This document shows, one piece after another, positions 7,519 to 15,853 of a DNA stretch of 64,000 bases. Below the pieces are notes generated by a model, which made no database searches, had not been told where the DNA came from, and saw nothing but the letters and a program-made list of their open reading frames with translations. Source of the DNA: Bacillus sp. B-jedd (lineage in GTDB: Bacteria; Bacillota; Bacilli; Bacillales; Cytobacillaceae). The translations under genes were made by a program, and so were the position numbers. Within the stretch, counting starts at the first letter, position 1. Every line of letters starts with the position of its first letter. Location of the stretch: assembly GCF_000821085.1 (NCBI RefSeq), contig NZ_CCXR01000001.1:1261001-1325000 (forward strand). Direction: 5' to 3'.

Positions 7519-8187
7519 ATGAAAGAACGAATAGCTGTTTCATGGAGCGGCGGTAAGGATAGCGGCTTCGCAACCTACAAGCTGTTGCAGGAAGGAAATT
7601 ATATCGTGGATTCATTGTTTACGACGATTACCGAGGACTATCAACGGGTCAGCATCCATGGAATCAGGGAAAACCTGTTGGAAAAGCAGGCGGAGAGCCT
7701 CGGGCTGCCGCTAAGAAAAATGTACATACCAAAGGACTGCCCTAATGAAGTGTATCAGCAGCGGATGGATGAAATGCTGGAATCGCTGCAAAAAGAGGGG
7801 ATCACCGCGGTGATGTTCGGGGATATTCTTCTCGAGGATGTAAGGAGTTACCGGGAAAATCTCGTCAGGAACCATGGCCTGAAAGCGATATTTCCGCTTT
7901 GGGGCCTGAGTACCAACAAACTTATCAAGGAATTTACCGCGTTGGGGTTCAAAACGATCACCACATGTGTGGATACGGAGCAGCTTCCGAGCAAGTTTCT
8001 TGGCCAGGTAATTGACGATGACTTTCTGAAGGAACTCCCGGAAAAAGCAGATCCGTGCGGAGAAAATGGTGAATTTCATACGTTTCTATTTGAAGGGCCC
8101 TTGTTCAAAAAGAAGATTGATATGATCGTTGGCGGTAAGAGGGAAGATGGACGGTTCCATTTTTGTGATTTGCATTTAGATTCATGA
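7519..8187 (+). CDS. Dph6-related PP-loop ATP pyrophosphatase
   Basis: The start at 7519 follows GGAGGAGAG; an in-frame TTG at 7486 lacks a site. The 222-aa product opens MKERIAVSWSGGKDSGFATY, the SGGKDS PP-loop that binds and cleaves ATP to AMP and PPi. It ends with the family signature CGENGEFHTF. In archaea and eukaryotes this family (Dph6) amidates diphthine. Bacteria lack diphthamide, so the bacterial substrate is unknown, though an adenylation-amidation reaction is likely. It stands alone, with 52-bp array II just upstream and a terminator downstream. Confidence 0.85.
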   Translation: MKERIAVSWSGGKDSGFATYKLLQEGNYIVDSLFTTITEDYQRVSIHGIRENLLEKQAESLGLPLRKMYIPKDCPNEVYQQRMDEMLESLQKEGITAVMFGDILLEDVRSYRENLVRNHGLKAIFPLWGLSTNKLIKEFTALGFKTITTCVDTEQLPSKFLGQVIDDDFLKELPEKADPCGENGEFHTFLFEGPLFKKKIDMIVGGKREDGRFHFCDLHLDS

Positions 8188-8199
8188 ACCGAAATAACC

Positions 8200-8237
8200 A
8201 GGACTTTCACAACTTGTTTGTGAGGGTCTTTTTTTTG
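8200..8237 (+). terminator. intrinsic terminator after the Dph6-like gene
   Basis: GAC-TTCACAA pairs with TTGTGAG-GGTC and is followed by eight T residues. Confidence 0.7.
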
Positions 8238-8369
8238 CAAAAAATGAATCAGATTTTAAACCTAAAACATGTTGGGAAAATTCATTTCTGTTTCAAGACC
8301 CGCTCAAATTATTGGACAAAAAACCATTTTTTGAGAAAATAGGGGGAGTGAGAATATTACTATATCCAT

Positions 8370-8382
8370 AGTGATAATCACT
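8370..8382. promoter_or_regulatory. 13-bp palindrome upstream of lipoprotein gene
   Basis: AGTGATAATCACT is a perfect palindrome about 58 bp before the next start codon. It has a GATAAT core like Fur-family boxes but is too short to assign to a regulator. Confidence 0.3.
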
Positions 8383-8439
8383 GTGCATACATAACACGCT
8401 TTAAATTTCGCAAAAGTTTATAGTCAGGAGGTTCATAGG

Positions 8440-9327
8440 ATGAAGGGAAAACTATTGGCAGTGGGACTTCTCGCCGTGGGAATTTTGACGGCGTGCAATA
8501 CGTCGGAAGCCGGCGGGAAGGATACGAAGCCTGCGAAGATCGAGATGGTCAAGGTTTCAAAAGAGGACTATCCGAAAAAACTTTATGATTTGAAAGACAG
8601 GCTGGATGCCGAGTTTAAATCGATTAGTGAGGTTGGCAAGCAAAGCCCAGGGAAGAAGCGCGATAATCAAATTCTCGAACATTTGGATGCCTTACAGGAG
8701 GTTGTAATCGACTACAAGTCAATCGAGGCACCAGAGGAATACAAAGAAGTGCAGGCTTTGTTGGTCCAATCGATGACTCATTTTGACAAGAGTATTGGAA
8801 CGATGAAGGAAGCGATCAAGAAGAAGGATTCGGAACTATGGCTGAGTTCCGCAGATTCGACAGATAAAGCGGATGAGCTTTGGATTGAAGGCTACAAATT
8901 GCTGCATGACCTTGAGCCGATTGGTGATGGTACGATCAACAGGCAAATGCTGAAGGACCTGGACAAGTCCGCCGGCATTGACCGGGATGCGGTAGAAGAA
9001 AACATTTCCGAGGACGGGAAGGAACTCGTTGGGAAGTGGGGGAATGAAGGCTCGACGCCTTCCATCGTCCTTTTCGCGGACGGCCGTTATGAGGGCTATG
9101 CCAATGATGCGTATCCTTCTAAGGACAACGCCTTCCTGGGAACTTGGAAATATGACAAGAGCACACATGTCATAACATTCACTAATGATAAGAAATTCGA
9201 CGACGGGAAAGAAGTAAAGCCGATGCGGGCAACGATGACGATGGAAGTCCAGGATTTCAAGGACGGGAAAATATATCTAAGGGACCTCGAAACGCTCGGT
9301 GAGTTCCGTTATGTGGCGATTGAGTAG
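8440..9327 (+). CDS. secreted lipoprotein, DUF3994-like
   Basis: An ATG after CAGGAGG opens a 295-aa protein with lipobox GILTACNT (lipidated cysteine at about residue 19). Residues 40-165 are a lysine/glutamate-rich helical region. The C-terminal third (from about residue 195, ELVGKWGNEGSTPSIVLFADG) looks like a small beta-barrel of the kind found in DUF3994-type Bacillus lipoproteins. It would be anchored on the outer face of the membrane. No enzymatic motif is visible. It is probably monocistronic, with a terminator at 9357-9398. Confidence 0.75.
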   Translation: MKGKLLAVGLLAVGILTACNTSEAGGKDTKPAKIEMVKVSKEDYPKKLYDLKDRLDAEFKSISEVGKQSPGKKRDNQILEHLDALQEVVIDYKSIEAPEEYKEVQALLVQSMTHFDKSIGTMKEAIKKKDSELWLSSADSTDKADELWIEGYKLLHDLEPIGDGTINRQMLKDLDKSAGIDRDAVEENISEDGKELVGKWGNEGSTPSIVLFADGRYEGYANDAYPSKDNAFLGTWKYDKSTHVITFTNDKKFDDGKEVKPMRATMTMEVQDFKDGKIYLRDLETLGEFRYVAIE

Positions 9328-9356
9328 AGGAATCTAAAAACTAAAAGGCAAATCTT

Positions 9357-9398
9357 TTAAAGACCATGTTTGCTTGGAAAAGCGGATATGGTCTTTTG
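9357..9398 (+). terminator. intrinsic terminator after lipoprotein
   Basis: AAAGACCAT and ATGGTCTTTT form the stem around a 20-nt loop, ending in TTTTGC. Confidence 0.6.
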
Positions 9399-9560
9399 CA
9401 TTGGAAAGGAATACTTTTACCTGACTTTCAAAAAAACCTATAACGAATCTTCCTTTGGAAGGAATTTCTATAAGAAAATTGAATATGTAGTCATGAGATT
9501 TTATACACGGGAATTCGCTGGAGACTTTAATCTTTTTTGAAAGGAAGGGTTTCATTACAA

Positions 9561-9773
9561 ATGAATATTATTAATAAAATGAGATTCAAAGTTTTCGAGT
9601 TTTTTGTGAAAAGAAGCAAAGAGGGGCCAGTGGACAAGGAACTTTTGTTAAGCGTAACAAAATTGGCGCTGGAACCAATGGGCAAACCGAAAAAACCTTT
9701 GTATAGGAATGATGCTGATAAAAAGGACGCTTTTAAAGTAATCGAGGGTGGAAGGCCACGTGAAGACAACTGA
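9561..9773 (+). CDS. small hypothetical protein (70 aa)
   Basis: The ATG at 9561 follows AAAGGAAGG at a longish spacing; the in-frame TTG at 9537 overlaps that site and is less likely. The product is basic and soluble, starts MNIINKMRFKVFEFFVKRSK and ends in a charged tail. No family was recognised. A possible small membrane-protein gene starts 49 bp downstream. Confidence 0.5.
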   Translation: MNIINKMRFKVFEFFVKRSKEGPVDKELLLSVTKLALEPMGKPKKPLYRNDADKKDAFKVIEGGRPREDN

Positions 9774-9821
9774 GATAAGTTTCTATTTAAGAAAGTATTC
9801 CTTTGTTGAGGGTGATAAACG

Positions 9822-10231
9822 ATGAGAAAGTGGCTGGCCGGTTCTGCTGTGTCGTTTTTCTGCCTATATTTTGCAATGGAACTTTATAATTCTGTAAAAA
9901 ATCTACTCATGGATTTTAAATAATTCATTCCGTTAATCCCCATCATTTTTTTGTGTGTTTATCTGGTAACGTCCGTCACAGAATTAATCCTGCTGTCTGT
10001 TTCTTTTTGGCAAAAAAGGATCCCCCTTCGTTACTTATTATTCTTTTCCTGGGAGTTTTGGTTTCGATTCCTTTTTTGCAGGAGCCACTATTCCTTGTTC
10101 CAATTTATATCGGCGTCATCTCTTATTATTTTGGCAAAAAGCTACCTGTAAACCGTCTTACAAACTTATTTTCTTCTACTCCGCTTATTTTTACTTTTCT
10201 GGTTGTAATCTTTATCCGAATTACTTCTTGA
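9822..10231 (+). pseudogene. probable decayed four-helix membrane protein gene
   Basis: An ATG at 9822, after GAGGGTGAT, encodes MRKWLAGSAVSFFCLYFAME and runs to a TAA at 9921. The same frame then continues with strongly hydrophobic residues (FIPLIPIIFLCVYLVTSV) up to SFWQKR. Near the AAAAAA and CCCCC runs at 10012-10027 the hydrophobic coding potential moves to another frame (SLLIILFLGVLVSIPFLQE) and ends at TGA 10231. Joined, the pieces give about 134 residues with four membrane spans, broken by one stop and one frameshift. The alternative is a genuine 33-aa single-span microprotein (9822-9923) followed by non-coding DNA. Confidence 0.5.
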
Positions 10232-10424
10232 TATTTGAACAGGGAGTGGCCATCCGTTGCGTTCCCCCAAAAAGAGTCAGGCTCCTTATGGAAACTGGCC
10301 TTTTTTAATTAACCCTTATCTCCAAAAATGGGAGTTTACTATAATTTTTCACTATATCGTTTGAATAATTTAACAAATTTGGGTTTAATGAGAATAGTAA
10401 ACAACATGGCGAAGGGAGAAACTG

Positions 10425-11843
10425 ATGAGACGAGCAAAACTTTTAGTTGTTGTATTGCTGGCTGCATTGATGCTGTTTGGCTGCCAGGAGAAAGAGGAGA
10501 TAAAGGCAGTTACAAAAAATGAAGCGAAGGAAGGAAAGATTCAACCGGGGAAGTCCATTTCGATTACTGGCGAAGTCGAACTGCCGAAAACAACGGCAAA
10601 AGAGTACATAGAAGCTGAAAAGGGCGAACTTTATACGAAATACATAGAAAGCAAGGAGTTTTCGGACGATAAAGATGCAAAGGCGAAAGCGAATACTGAA
10701 GCTGTAGATGCTTATTTTGCCGAGATCAGCAAGAAGAAAACGAAGAAATGGGACGAAAGAAAATGGATGGAATCGATTACTTCCGCTCTGCAGGCAAGCT
10801 ACAAAGATGTCGCCGAGGAGATGGAGAATTATGAGGTAATTTACGAGAAACTGAGATTGCCGGACGGCCGCCTCCTTCAGGATATCAGCATGGACGAAAT
10901 TACGAAGGAAGAGGATAAAACCGTCAATGTTGTCATGGTGATCGACTCGAGCGGAAGCATGAAAGCGAAGGTCGGTGGCGAAACCAAGATGGCTTTGGCA
11001 AAAAAGAGCATTGAAAACCTGGCAAAGGAGCTTCCGGAAGCGGTGAATGTTTCACTCGTTGCTTTCGGCCATCAGGGCTCTGGAAGTGATGCCGATAAAG
11101 CAAAATCATGCAGTGCGGTCGAAACGATGTATCCTTTGAAGGCTTACGAGGATGCGGGTTTCGCGGAATCCTTGAAGAAATTCGACGCTGTCGGATGGAC
11201 ACCATTGGCTTCGGGGATATCGATGGCCAATGAACAACTCGCCGCGCATAAGGGTGAGAATGTCGAAAACTTCATTTATGTTGTCAGTGATGGGATTGAG
11301 ACATGTGATGGTGATCCGGTTGCCGCGGCTAAAAAGGCTGTCGCGGACAATACGAATGTAAAGATTAATATTATCGGCTTTGATGTCGACACAGAGGCTG
11401 ACAGGCAGCTCAAAGCGGTAGCCGAGGCTGGCGGCGGGGAATATTCCTCTGTCAAAACAAAGCAGCAGCTTGCGGAAATAAAAGAAGTCTGGAAAGAATC
11501 CATCAATATCAATACGTGGAGATGGTGGGCAGTCCACCGTTTCGCTGATAATGTCTGGACAACGCTTGACCACTATAACGCGGTTGGGAAGATTAACTCA
11601 AAATATTTCACCACTTTTGAAAACGAGCGGAAAAGAATCACAGAAGCAGTCGACAGGCTTGAAAAAGAAGGAATCATTGATTCAGTCGAAAGAAACGCCC
11701 TTGTCCAAGTACTCCGAGACCGGAGCGACAAAATCGAAAATTACATGAGCGACCTTAACTCAAAGAAAAAAGACGAAATTAAAACAAAATCAGACGAACT
11801 CTCCGAAAAACTCGACGTGATCAAGAAGCAAGTAGGAGTGTGA
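10425..11843 (+). CDS. von Willebrand factor A domain lipoprotein
   Basis: The 472-aa protein starts at ATG 10425 after GAAGGGAGAA. The signal peptide ends LMLFGCQEK (lipobox). The vWA domain begins near residue 165. Its MIDAS motif VVMVIDSSGSM is at about 168-178, with the metal-coordinating threonine in GWTPLASG and the aspartate in VSDGIETC. The C-terminal 100 residues are helical and charged, probably a coiled coil. vWA proteins bind partners in a Mg-dependent way, so an extracytoplasmic scaffolding role is likely. It stands alone and is followed by a dispersed hairpin repeat that can act as terminator. Confidence 0.88.
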   Translation: MRRAKLLVVVLLAALMLFGCQEKEEIKAVTKNEAKEGKIQPGKSISITGEVELPKTTAKEYIEAEKGELYTKYIESKEFSDDKDAKAKANTEAVDAYFAEISKKKTKKWDERKWMESITSALQASYKDVAEEMENYEVIYEKLRLPDGRLLQDISMDEITKEEDKTVNVVMVIDSSGSMKAKVGGETKMALAKKSIENLAKELPEAVNVSLVAFGHQGSGSDADKAKSCSAVETMYPLKAYEDAGFAESLKKFDAVGWTPLASGISMANEQLAAHKGENVENFIYVVSDGIETCDGDPVAAAKKAVADNTNVKINIIGFDVDTEADRQLKAVAEAGGGEYSSVKTKQQLAEIKEVWKESININTWRWWAVHRFADNVWTTLDHYNAVGKINSKYFTTFENERKRITEAVDRLEKEGIIDSVERNALVQVLRDRSDKIENYMSDLNSKKKDEIKTKSDELSEKLDVIKKQVGV

Positions 11844-11847
11844 TGCA

Positions 11848-11905
11848 GGGGCGGTTCCGCTGCTTTATTCGAGTCCTGAATGAAGCGCTGGAACCGTCCC
11901 TTTGT
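11848..11905. repeat. dispersed GGGACGGTTCC hairpin element, copy after vWA gene
   Basis: Outer arms GGGGCGGTTCC and GGAACCGTCCC, inner arms GCTTTATTCG and CGAATGAAGC-like. It starts a few bases after the stop codon and is followed by TTTGTTCCTTTTG, so it can terminate transcription. Confidence 0.85.
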
Positions 11906-11942
11906 TCCTTTTGTAAGCGGGACCATCCTCCCGGCGCCCTAT

Positions 11943-11970
11943 TGTAAATTTACTGTAAAGGGATTGTAAA
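11943..11970 (-). promoter_or_regulatory. candidate PhoP box: three TTTACA repeats at 11-bp spacing
   Basis: TGTAAA occurs at 11943, 11954 and 11965, which is TTTACA-N5-TTTACA-N5-TTTACA on the minus strand. PhoP~P of B. subtilis binds TT(A/C/T)ACA direct repeats with about 5-nt spacers. The array lies 96 bp upstream of a phosphate cotransporter gene. The repeats are on the non-coding strand relative to that gene. Confidence 0.5.
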
Positions 11971-12065
11971 TTTTTCTCCGGATAGGTGTACTTTCTTATA
12001 CGTTCCCTTAATATTTGGGGTGAGGTAATAGTTTGTAGGATATTGTATACAGGGGTGGAAGAGTA

Positions 12066-13724
12066 TTGGGGATTAATTGGACAGAGGTTCTCTTCATGTT
12101 CATTGGTGGACTGGGGATCTTTTTGTATGGAATTAAAACGATGGGGGACGGCCTGCAAAAATCGGCAGGTGACCGTCTGCGGGCCATTCTGGACCGGTTG
12201 ACAACGAATCCGTTGATGGGGGTCCTTGCGGGGATCATGGTGACGGTGGCCATCCAGTCGAGTTCAGGAACGACCGTTATTGTCATCGGGCTTGTCAGTG
12301 CCGGTTTCATGACACTGCGCCAGGCGATTGGCGTTATTATGGGGGCGAATATTGGGACGACCGTGACCGCCTTCATCATTGGGATAGATATTGGCGAATA
12401 TTCGCTGCCGATTATCGCCGTAGGCTCTTTCTTGCTTTTCTTTTTCAAAAATAATAAATTGAATAATTTCGGCATGGTGGTTTTCGGCTTCGGGGCTTTG
12501 TTTTATGGCCTGGAATTGATGGGCGATGGGATGAAGCCGCTCCGTGAGCTGCAAACCTTTATCGATCTTACGCAAAGTATGAGTGAAAATAAATACCTTG
12601 GCGTTTTGGTTGGAACGGTGTTTACAATCATCGTGCAAAGTTCGAGTGCGACGATTGGAATCCTGCAGGGACTGTACTCTGAAGGGCTTGTCGATTTGAA
12701 TGCGGCGCTGCCGGTCCTGTTTGGCGACAATATCGGGACTACGATCACAGCGGTGCTTGCCTCGATTGGCGCATCTGTGGCGGCGAGAAGGGCGGCGGTT
12801 GTCCATGTCATGTTCAACGTCATTGGGACGATTATTTTTATAATCATTCTCAGTCCGTTCACGGCGTTCATTTCGTGGCTTGATCAGCTGCTGAACCTGA
12901 ATCCGGCAATGCAAATCGCTTTTGCTCACGGGACGTTCAACGTGACAAATACATTGATACAGTTCCCGTTCATCGCGCTCCTTGCTTTGATCGTGACGAA
13001 AATTATTCCGGGAGAAGACGTGGAAATCGAATTTAAGCCAAAGCATCTTGACCCGCATTTAATCGAGCAGTCACCTTCTATTGCCATGGTCGCGGCAAAA
13101 GAGGAAGTTATCCGGATGGGGCATTTTGCCGTCCAGGCGATTCAGGAGTCGTATAATTATCTGCAGACGAAGAATAGAAAGAACGCGGATACGGCGTATC
13201 AAATTGAAGAGGCGATTAATAATCTGGATAATAAAATCACGGAGTATCTTGTCAAAATGTCCAGGTCTTCATTGTCAGCGCAAGAATCGGAGCAACATTC
13301 CTTTTTGATTGATATCATCCGAGACATTGAGAGGGTCGGCGACCACTGTGAAAATATTCTCGAGCTTGTGGAATATCAAGTTGCGAATAAGGTTATTTTG
13401 ACAGAAGAAGCTATGGCCGACCTGGTTGAAATGTTTGAACTGACAAAGGAAACGGTCCTGCAGGCCATCCTTGCTCTTGAGAAGAATGATAAAATGGTCG
13501 CCCGCACCGTAGCGGAAAGAGAAGAAATCATCGACACAATGGAACGCAAATTCCGCAAAAAGCACATCCTGCGCCTGAACGAAGGAACTTGCACAGCCCA
13601 GTCCGGCATCGTATTTGTCGACATCGTCTCCAACCTGGAAAGAATCGGAGACCACTCCGTCAACATCGCGGACACCGTACTCGGCATCCACAAACACGAA
13701 CACCATACAGCAGCCCGGGATTAA
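12066..13724 (+). CDS. Na/Pi cotransporter family protein with PhoU-like C-terminal domain
   Basis: The 552-aa protein starts at TTG 12066 (GGGGTGG upstream; MGINWTEVLFMFIGGLGIFL matches the usual N-terminus). The membrane part (residues 1-315) contains the inverted QSSS repeats of the NptA/SLC34-type family: AIQSSSGTTV with GANIGTTVTA, and IVQSSSATIG with GDNIGTTITA. Residues about 340-545 form a PhoU-like helical domain with two ERVGDH/ERIGDH motifs. It should import phosphate with sodium. PhoP-like repeats upstream suggest phosphate-starvation control, and a strong terminator follows. Confidence 0.92.
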   Translation: MGINWTEVLFMFIGGLGIFLYGIKTMGDGLQKSAGDRLRAILDRLTTNPLMGVLAGIMVTVAIQSSSGTTVIVIGLVSAGFMTLRQAIGVIMGANIGTTVTAFIIGIDIGEYSLPIIAVGSFLLFFFKNNKLNNFGMVVFGFGALFYGLELMGDGMKPLRELQTFIDLTQSMSENKYLGVLVGTVFTIIVQSSSATIGILQGLYSEGLVDLNAALPVLFGDNIGTTITAVLASIGASVAARRAAVVHVMFNVIGTIIFIIILSPFTAFISWLDQLLNLNPAMQIAFAHGTFNVTNTLIQFPFIALLALIVTKIIPGEDVEIEFKPKHLDPHLIEQSPSIAMVAAKEEVIRMGHFAVQAIQESYNYLQTKNRKNADTAYQIEEAINNLDNKITEYLVKMSRSSLSAQESEQHSFLIDIIRDIERVGDHCENILELVEYQVANKVILTEEAMADLVEMFELTKETVLQAILALEKNDKMVARTVAEREEIIDTMERKFRKKHILRLNEGTCTAQSGIVFVDIVSNLERIGDHSVNIADTVLGIHKHEHHTAARD

Positions 13725-13742
13725 TCAATCCCGGGTTTTTTA
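13714..13742. terminator. terminator of the Na/Pi cotransporter gene
   Basis: Perfect CCCGGGATT-AATC-AATCCCGGG hairpin followed by TTTTTT. Confidence 0.9.
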
Positions 13743-13754
13743 AGCAATGGCTCA

Positions 13755-13918
13755 GTTAAAGGTGAATGTTGATTTTCGTTGAAGTTGATTGGAATGGAGG
13801 GGACTGACTCCTGCGGGATGCAGCGGCACGTGGAGACCCCACAGGCGTCTATGACGCCGAGGAGGCTCCACGGTCCGCCCCGCGGAAAGCATGTCCCCGG
13901 AGTGGAAATCAACAATCA
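13755..13918. repeat. long palindromic Bacillaceae-type repeat element
   Basis: About 160 bp bounded by TGTTGATTT (13767-13775) and AAATCAACA (13906-13914). It is GC-rich inside, with the familiar blocks ACTCCTGCGGGA, GGAGACCCC, GACGCCGAGGAGGCTCCACG and CCCCGCGGAAAGC. Similar elements occur intergenically in many Bacillaceae genomes. A truncated copy of the left end lies at 49454-49499. No reading frame. Confidence 0.75.
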
Positions 13919-14226
13919 CGGATAAAAAAGCCTAAGCAAAAAAATATAATATTTTTAAGGGATACTCGTCCAAACTGATTATACTAAATGGAATAACATA
14001 TAAATGAAAGGTGAACCTCTTTCAGACCTCCACCGTGCATCACCATACAGTCACTTCATTAAAGAGAGAAGCAATGTTTCGCGCTTCTCTTTTTATTTTG
14101 CCATGGGATTTTACATAGATGAACGTGGAATTTAATAAAAAGGTGAATGTGTCCAAACTATTTTGCTATACCGACATATTATTTAATAGAGGAATACAAT
14201 TGCCCTCTATTAAGGTGGTGATAATT
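13919..14226 (+). other. leader region of the YjcZ genes
   Basis: It contains a strong hairpin terminator (separate entry) and two related stretches, GTCCAAACTGATTATACT near 13970 and GTCCAAACTATTTTGCTATAC near 14152. The second is followed by GACATATTATTTA, which resembles a sigma-K -10 (CATAnnnTA) 16 nt after an AC. A 43-codon frame between them lacks a ribosome binding site. The first copy may drive a short transcript ending at the 14098 terminator. Confidence 0.35.
14061..14098 (+). terminator. intrinsic terminator in the YjcZ leader region
   Basis: AAAGAGAGAAGC pairs with GCGCTTCTCTTTTT, followed by ATTTTG. No annotated gene precedes it directly, so it may end a small RNA. Confidence 0.7.
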
Positions 14227-14349
14227 ATGGGCTATGGATGCTATGGTGGTTATGGTTACGGCTACGGTATCGGGTCAAGCTTTGCGTTAATTGTCGTATT
14301 GTTTATCCTCCTCATTATCATTGGCGCTACAATCTGGTCAGGATATTAA
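14227..14349 (+). CDS. YjcZ-family sporulation microprotein
   Basis: The ATG at 14227 follows AAGGTGGTGA. The 40-aa product begins with a Gly/Tyr-rich stretch ([18 protein letters not shown]) and ends in one hydrophobic helix ([19 protein letters not shown]), the hallmark of YjcZ-type proteins expressed in the mother cell or spore. The longer in-frame extension upstream to 14119 has no ribosome binding site near its ATG and was dropped. The downstream neighbour is a paralogue. Confidence 0.85.
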   Translation: MGYGCYGGYGYGYGIGSSFALIVVLFILLIIIGATIWSGY

Positions 14350-14384
14350 TCGATAGCAATAAATGAAAAGGAGGTGGAGGAAAG

Positions 14385-14486
14385 ATGTCTGGAGGATACG
14401 GCGGAGGAATGGGAACGTCATTCGCGCTAATTGTTGTACTGTTCATTTTGTTGATTATTATTGGTGCTTCTTTTGTAGGATACTAA
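14385..14486 (+). CDS. second YjcZ-family microprotein
   Basis: The ATG at 14385 follows AAAAGGAGGTGGAGG. The 33-aa product [20 protein letters not shown] continues as one hydrophobic helix ([13 protein letters not shown]) nearly identical to its upstream paralogue, 35 bp away. The two probably arose by tandem duplication. It overlaps, in another frame, an upstream extension of the DUF4317 gene that I reject. Confidence 0.85.
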   Translation: MSGGYGGGMGTSFALIVVLFILLIIIGASFVGY

Positions 14487-14511
14487 AATGTAAACCTATA
14501 ACAACGTTTTT

Positions 14512-14545
14512 AAAGGCTGTCCCAAGCAATTGGGCGCCTTTTTCG
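14512..14545 (+). terminator. terminator of the YjcZ pair
   Basis: AAAGGC-TGT-CCCAA-GCAA-TTGGG-C-GCCTTTTTCG. Confidence 0.88.
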
Positions 14546-14590
14546 TTTTATGGGACTCTCCTGATTCTTTCTATTTTTTTGCCGGGACAG

Positions 14591-14596
14591 TATAAT
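14591..14596 (+). promoter_or_regulatory. TATAAT -10 element before the DUF4317 gene
   Basis: A perfect TATAAT lies 21 bp upstream of the start codon. The predicted leader is therefore very short, just long enough for the GGGAG site. No good -35 was found. Confidence 0.5.
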
Positions 14597-14617
14597 CGGG
14601 GATGGGAGTTGAGACGA

Positions 14618-15784
14618 ATGAATAAAAAAGACATCGCGAATATTCGGAAACAGTTTAAGTTGGATAATTTTTATTTGAAGCTGGGGGAAATTTTTAATGT
14701 ATATGTGAAGAAAGAGACGGGTGAGGTATATCACCATGTAAGCCAGCCGTTTGAGATGCTTGAGCAGGAAGCGCAGGAATTGTTCCTGGACAACTTTAAA
14801 AAGGTTTTAACCGGCCAGCTTGATGCGAAATTGTTTGAATTGAAGTTCAGTCGGGATGATGAAACTCATGGAAGCACACAGACGATTCTTTATGAAGGCC
14901 TTCAGACAGGACAGACAGAGGACTGGAAAGAGTATATGCTTGGCATCGTCGAGAAGATGTTTGCACGCGGGTCGAATGAATTCGATACAGTCGTGACGTT
15001 TATACGCGGTGAATACCGCAAAGCTTCGAAAAAACGCGACCTGGAGTCCGAAGAGGGCGGAGATGACGAAGTTTATGCAAGCAGGTTCATTCTTTGCAGC
15101 GTCAACAAAACCGATCAGCCGAAACGGGCGTTGACATTTGACTATATTGAAAAGCAATTCAAATCGCATCATTTCCTTGACCCGATCATTAACCTGGCAT
15201 CGCCTTTATCAGGCTTTCTGTTCCCTGCGTTCAATGACAATGCGGCCGATGTGAACCATATTTTATACTGTGCAGGCAAAGTCAACCAGCCAGATGGAAG
15301 ATTCATAGAAGAAGTGCTGAACTGCGAAGAAATTATCACCGCGAAGGAAGACAAGGACAGCTTTGAACAAATTTTGAAAAGCGTCATTGGCGATGAAGTC
15401 GATTCAAAGGTCATTTCGAATGTGTATGAGGAAATCGACCGCCGTGTGCAGGAAAATGAGGAATTGGAAGAAAGCGAAGTGCCGAAACTCGATTACCGCG
15501 ACGTTGAGCATATCCTGACAGCAAGCGGAGTCGAAAATGTCGATACGGCAAAAGTCGAGCACGCCTTTAAATCGGTTGTGTCCGATGAGAAACACGAATT
15601 CAAAGCAAGCAGCCTCGTGCCGAAATCGATTAAAATCAACACAAAAATTGCTGATGTAACCATAAATCCTAAAGACCTTAAAAACGTCAAATACATCATC
15701 TACAACGGCAAACGCTGCCTCCTCCTCGAAGTCGATGAAGATGTCATCGTCGAAGGATTCCGGCTTGAGTCAGAAATGTTGTAG
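14618..15784 (+). CDS. DUF4317 family protein
   Basis: The ATG at 14618 after GGGAG opens MNKKDIANIRKQFKLDN, the standard N-terminus of DUF4317 proteins. Upstream in-frame codons to 14363 cross the YjcZ terminator and are not coding. The product is 388 aa, acidic and soluble, with no catalytic motif that I recognise. The C-terminal 80 residues (DYRDVEHILTASGVENVD onwards) look like a separate alpha/beta domain. The role is unknown. It is convergent with a small membrane protein, with a shared hairpin repeat between them. Confidence 0.88.
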   Translation: MNKKDIANIRKQFKLDNFYLKLGEIFNVYVKKETGEVYHHVSQPFEMLEQEAQELFLDNFKKVLTGQLDAKLFELKFSRDDETHGSTQTILYEGLQTGQTEDWKEYMLGIVEKMFARGSNEFDTVVTFIRGEYRKASKKRDLESEEGGDDEVYASRFILCSVNKTDQPKRALTFDYIEKQFKSHHFLDPIINLASPLSGFLFPAFNDNAADVNHILYCAGKVNQPDGRFIEEVLNCEEIITAKEDKDSFEQILKSVIGDEVDSKVISNVYEEIDRRVQENEELEESEVPKLDYRDVEHILTASGVENVDTAKVEHAFKSVVSDEKHEFKASSLVPKSIKINTKIADVTINPKDLKNVKYIIYNGKRCLLLEVDEDVIVEGFRLESEML

Positions 15785-15795
15785 AAAATGATAAA

Positions 15796-15853
15796 GGGGA
15801 AGGTTCTATCGCTTCTTTCGGTTCCGAATGAAGCAAACGAACCTTCCCCTGCT
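15796..15853. repeat. dispersed hairpin element, convergent-gene copy
   Basis: Arms GGGGAAGGTTC (15796-15806) and GAACCTTCCCC (15839-15849). Compared with other copies the ACGG/CCGT pair has become AAGG/CCTT on both arms, a compensated change. It sits between two convergent genes and can terminate both. Confidence 0.85.

Noticed and set aside
12264..13058. 264-codon antisense frame
   Set aside because: Opposite strand of the Na/Pi cotransporter gene, with a composition typical of a shadow frame and no start signals.
14363..14617. N-terminal extension of the DUF4317 protein
   Set aside because: It overlaps the second YjcZ gene and its terminator in another frame; the family N-terminus begins at 14618.
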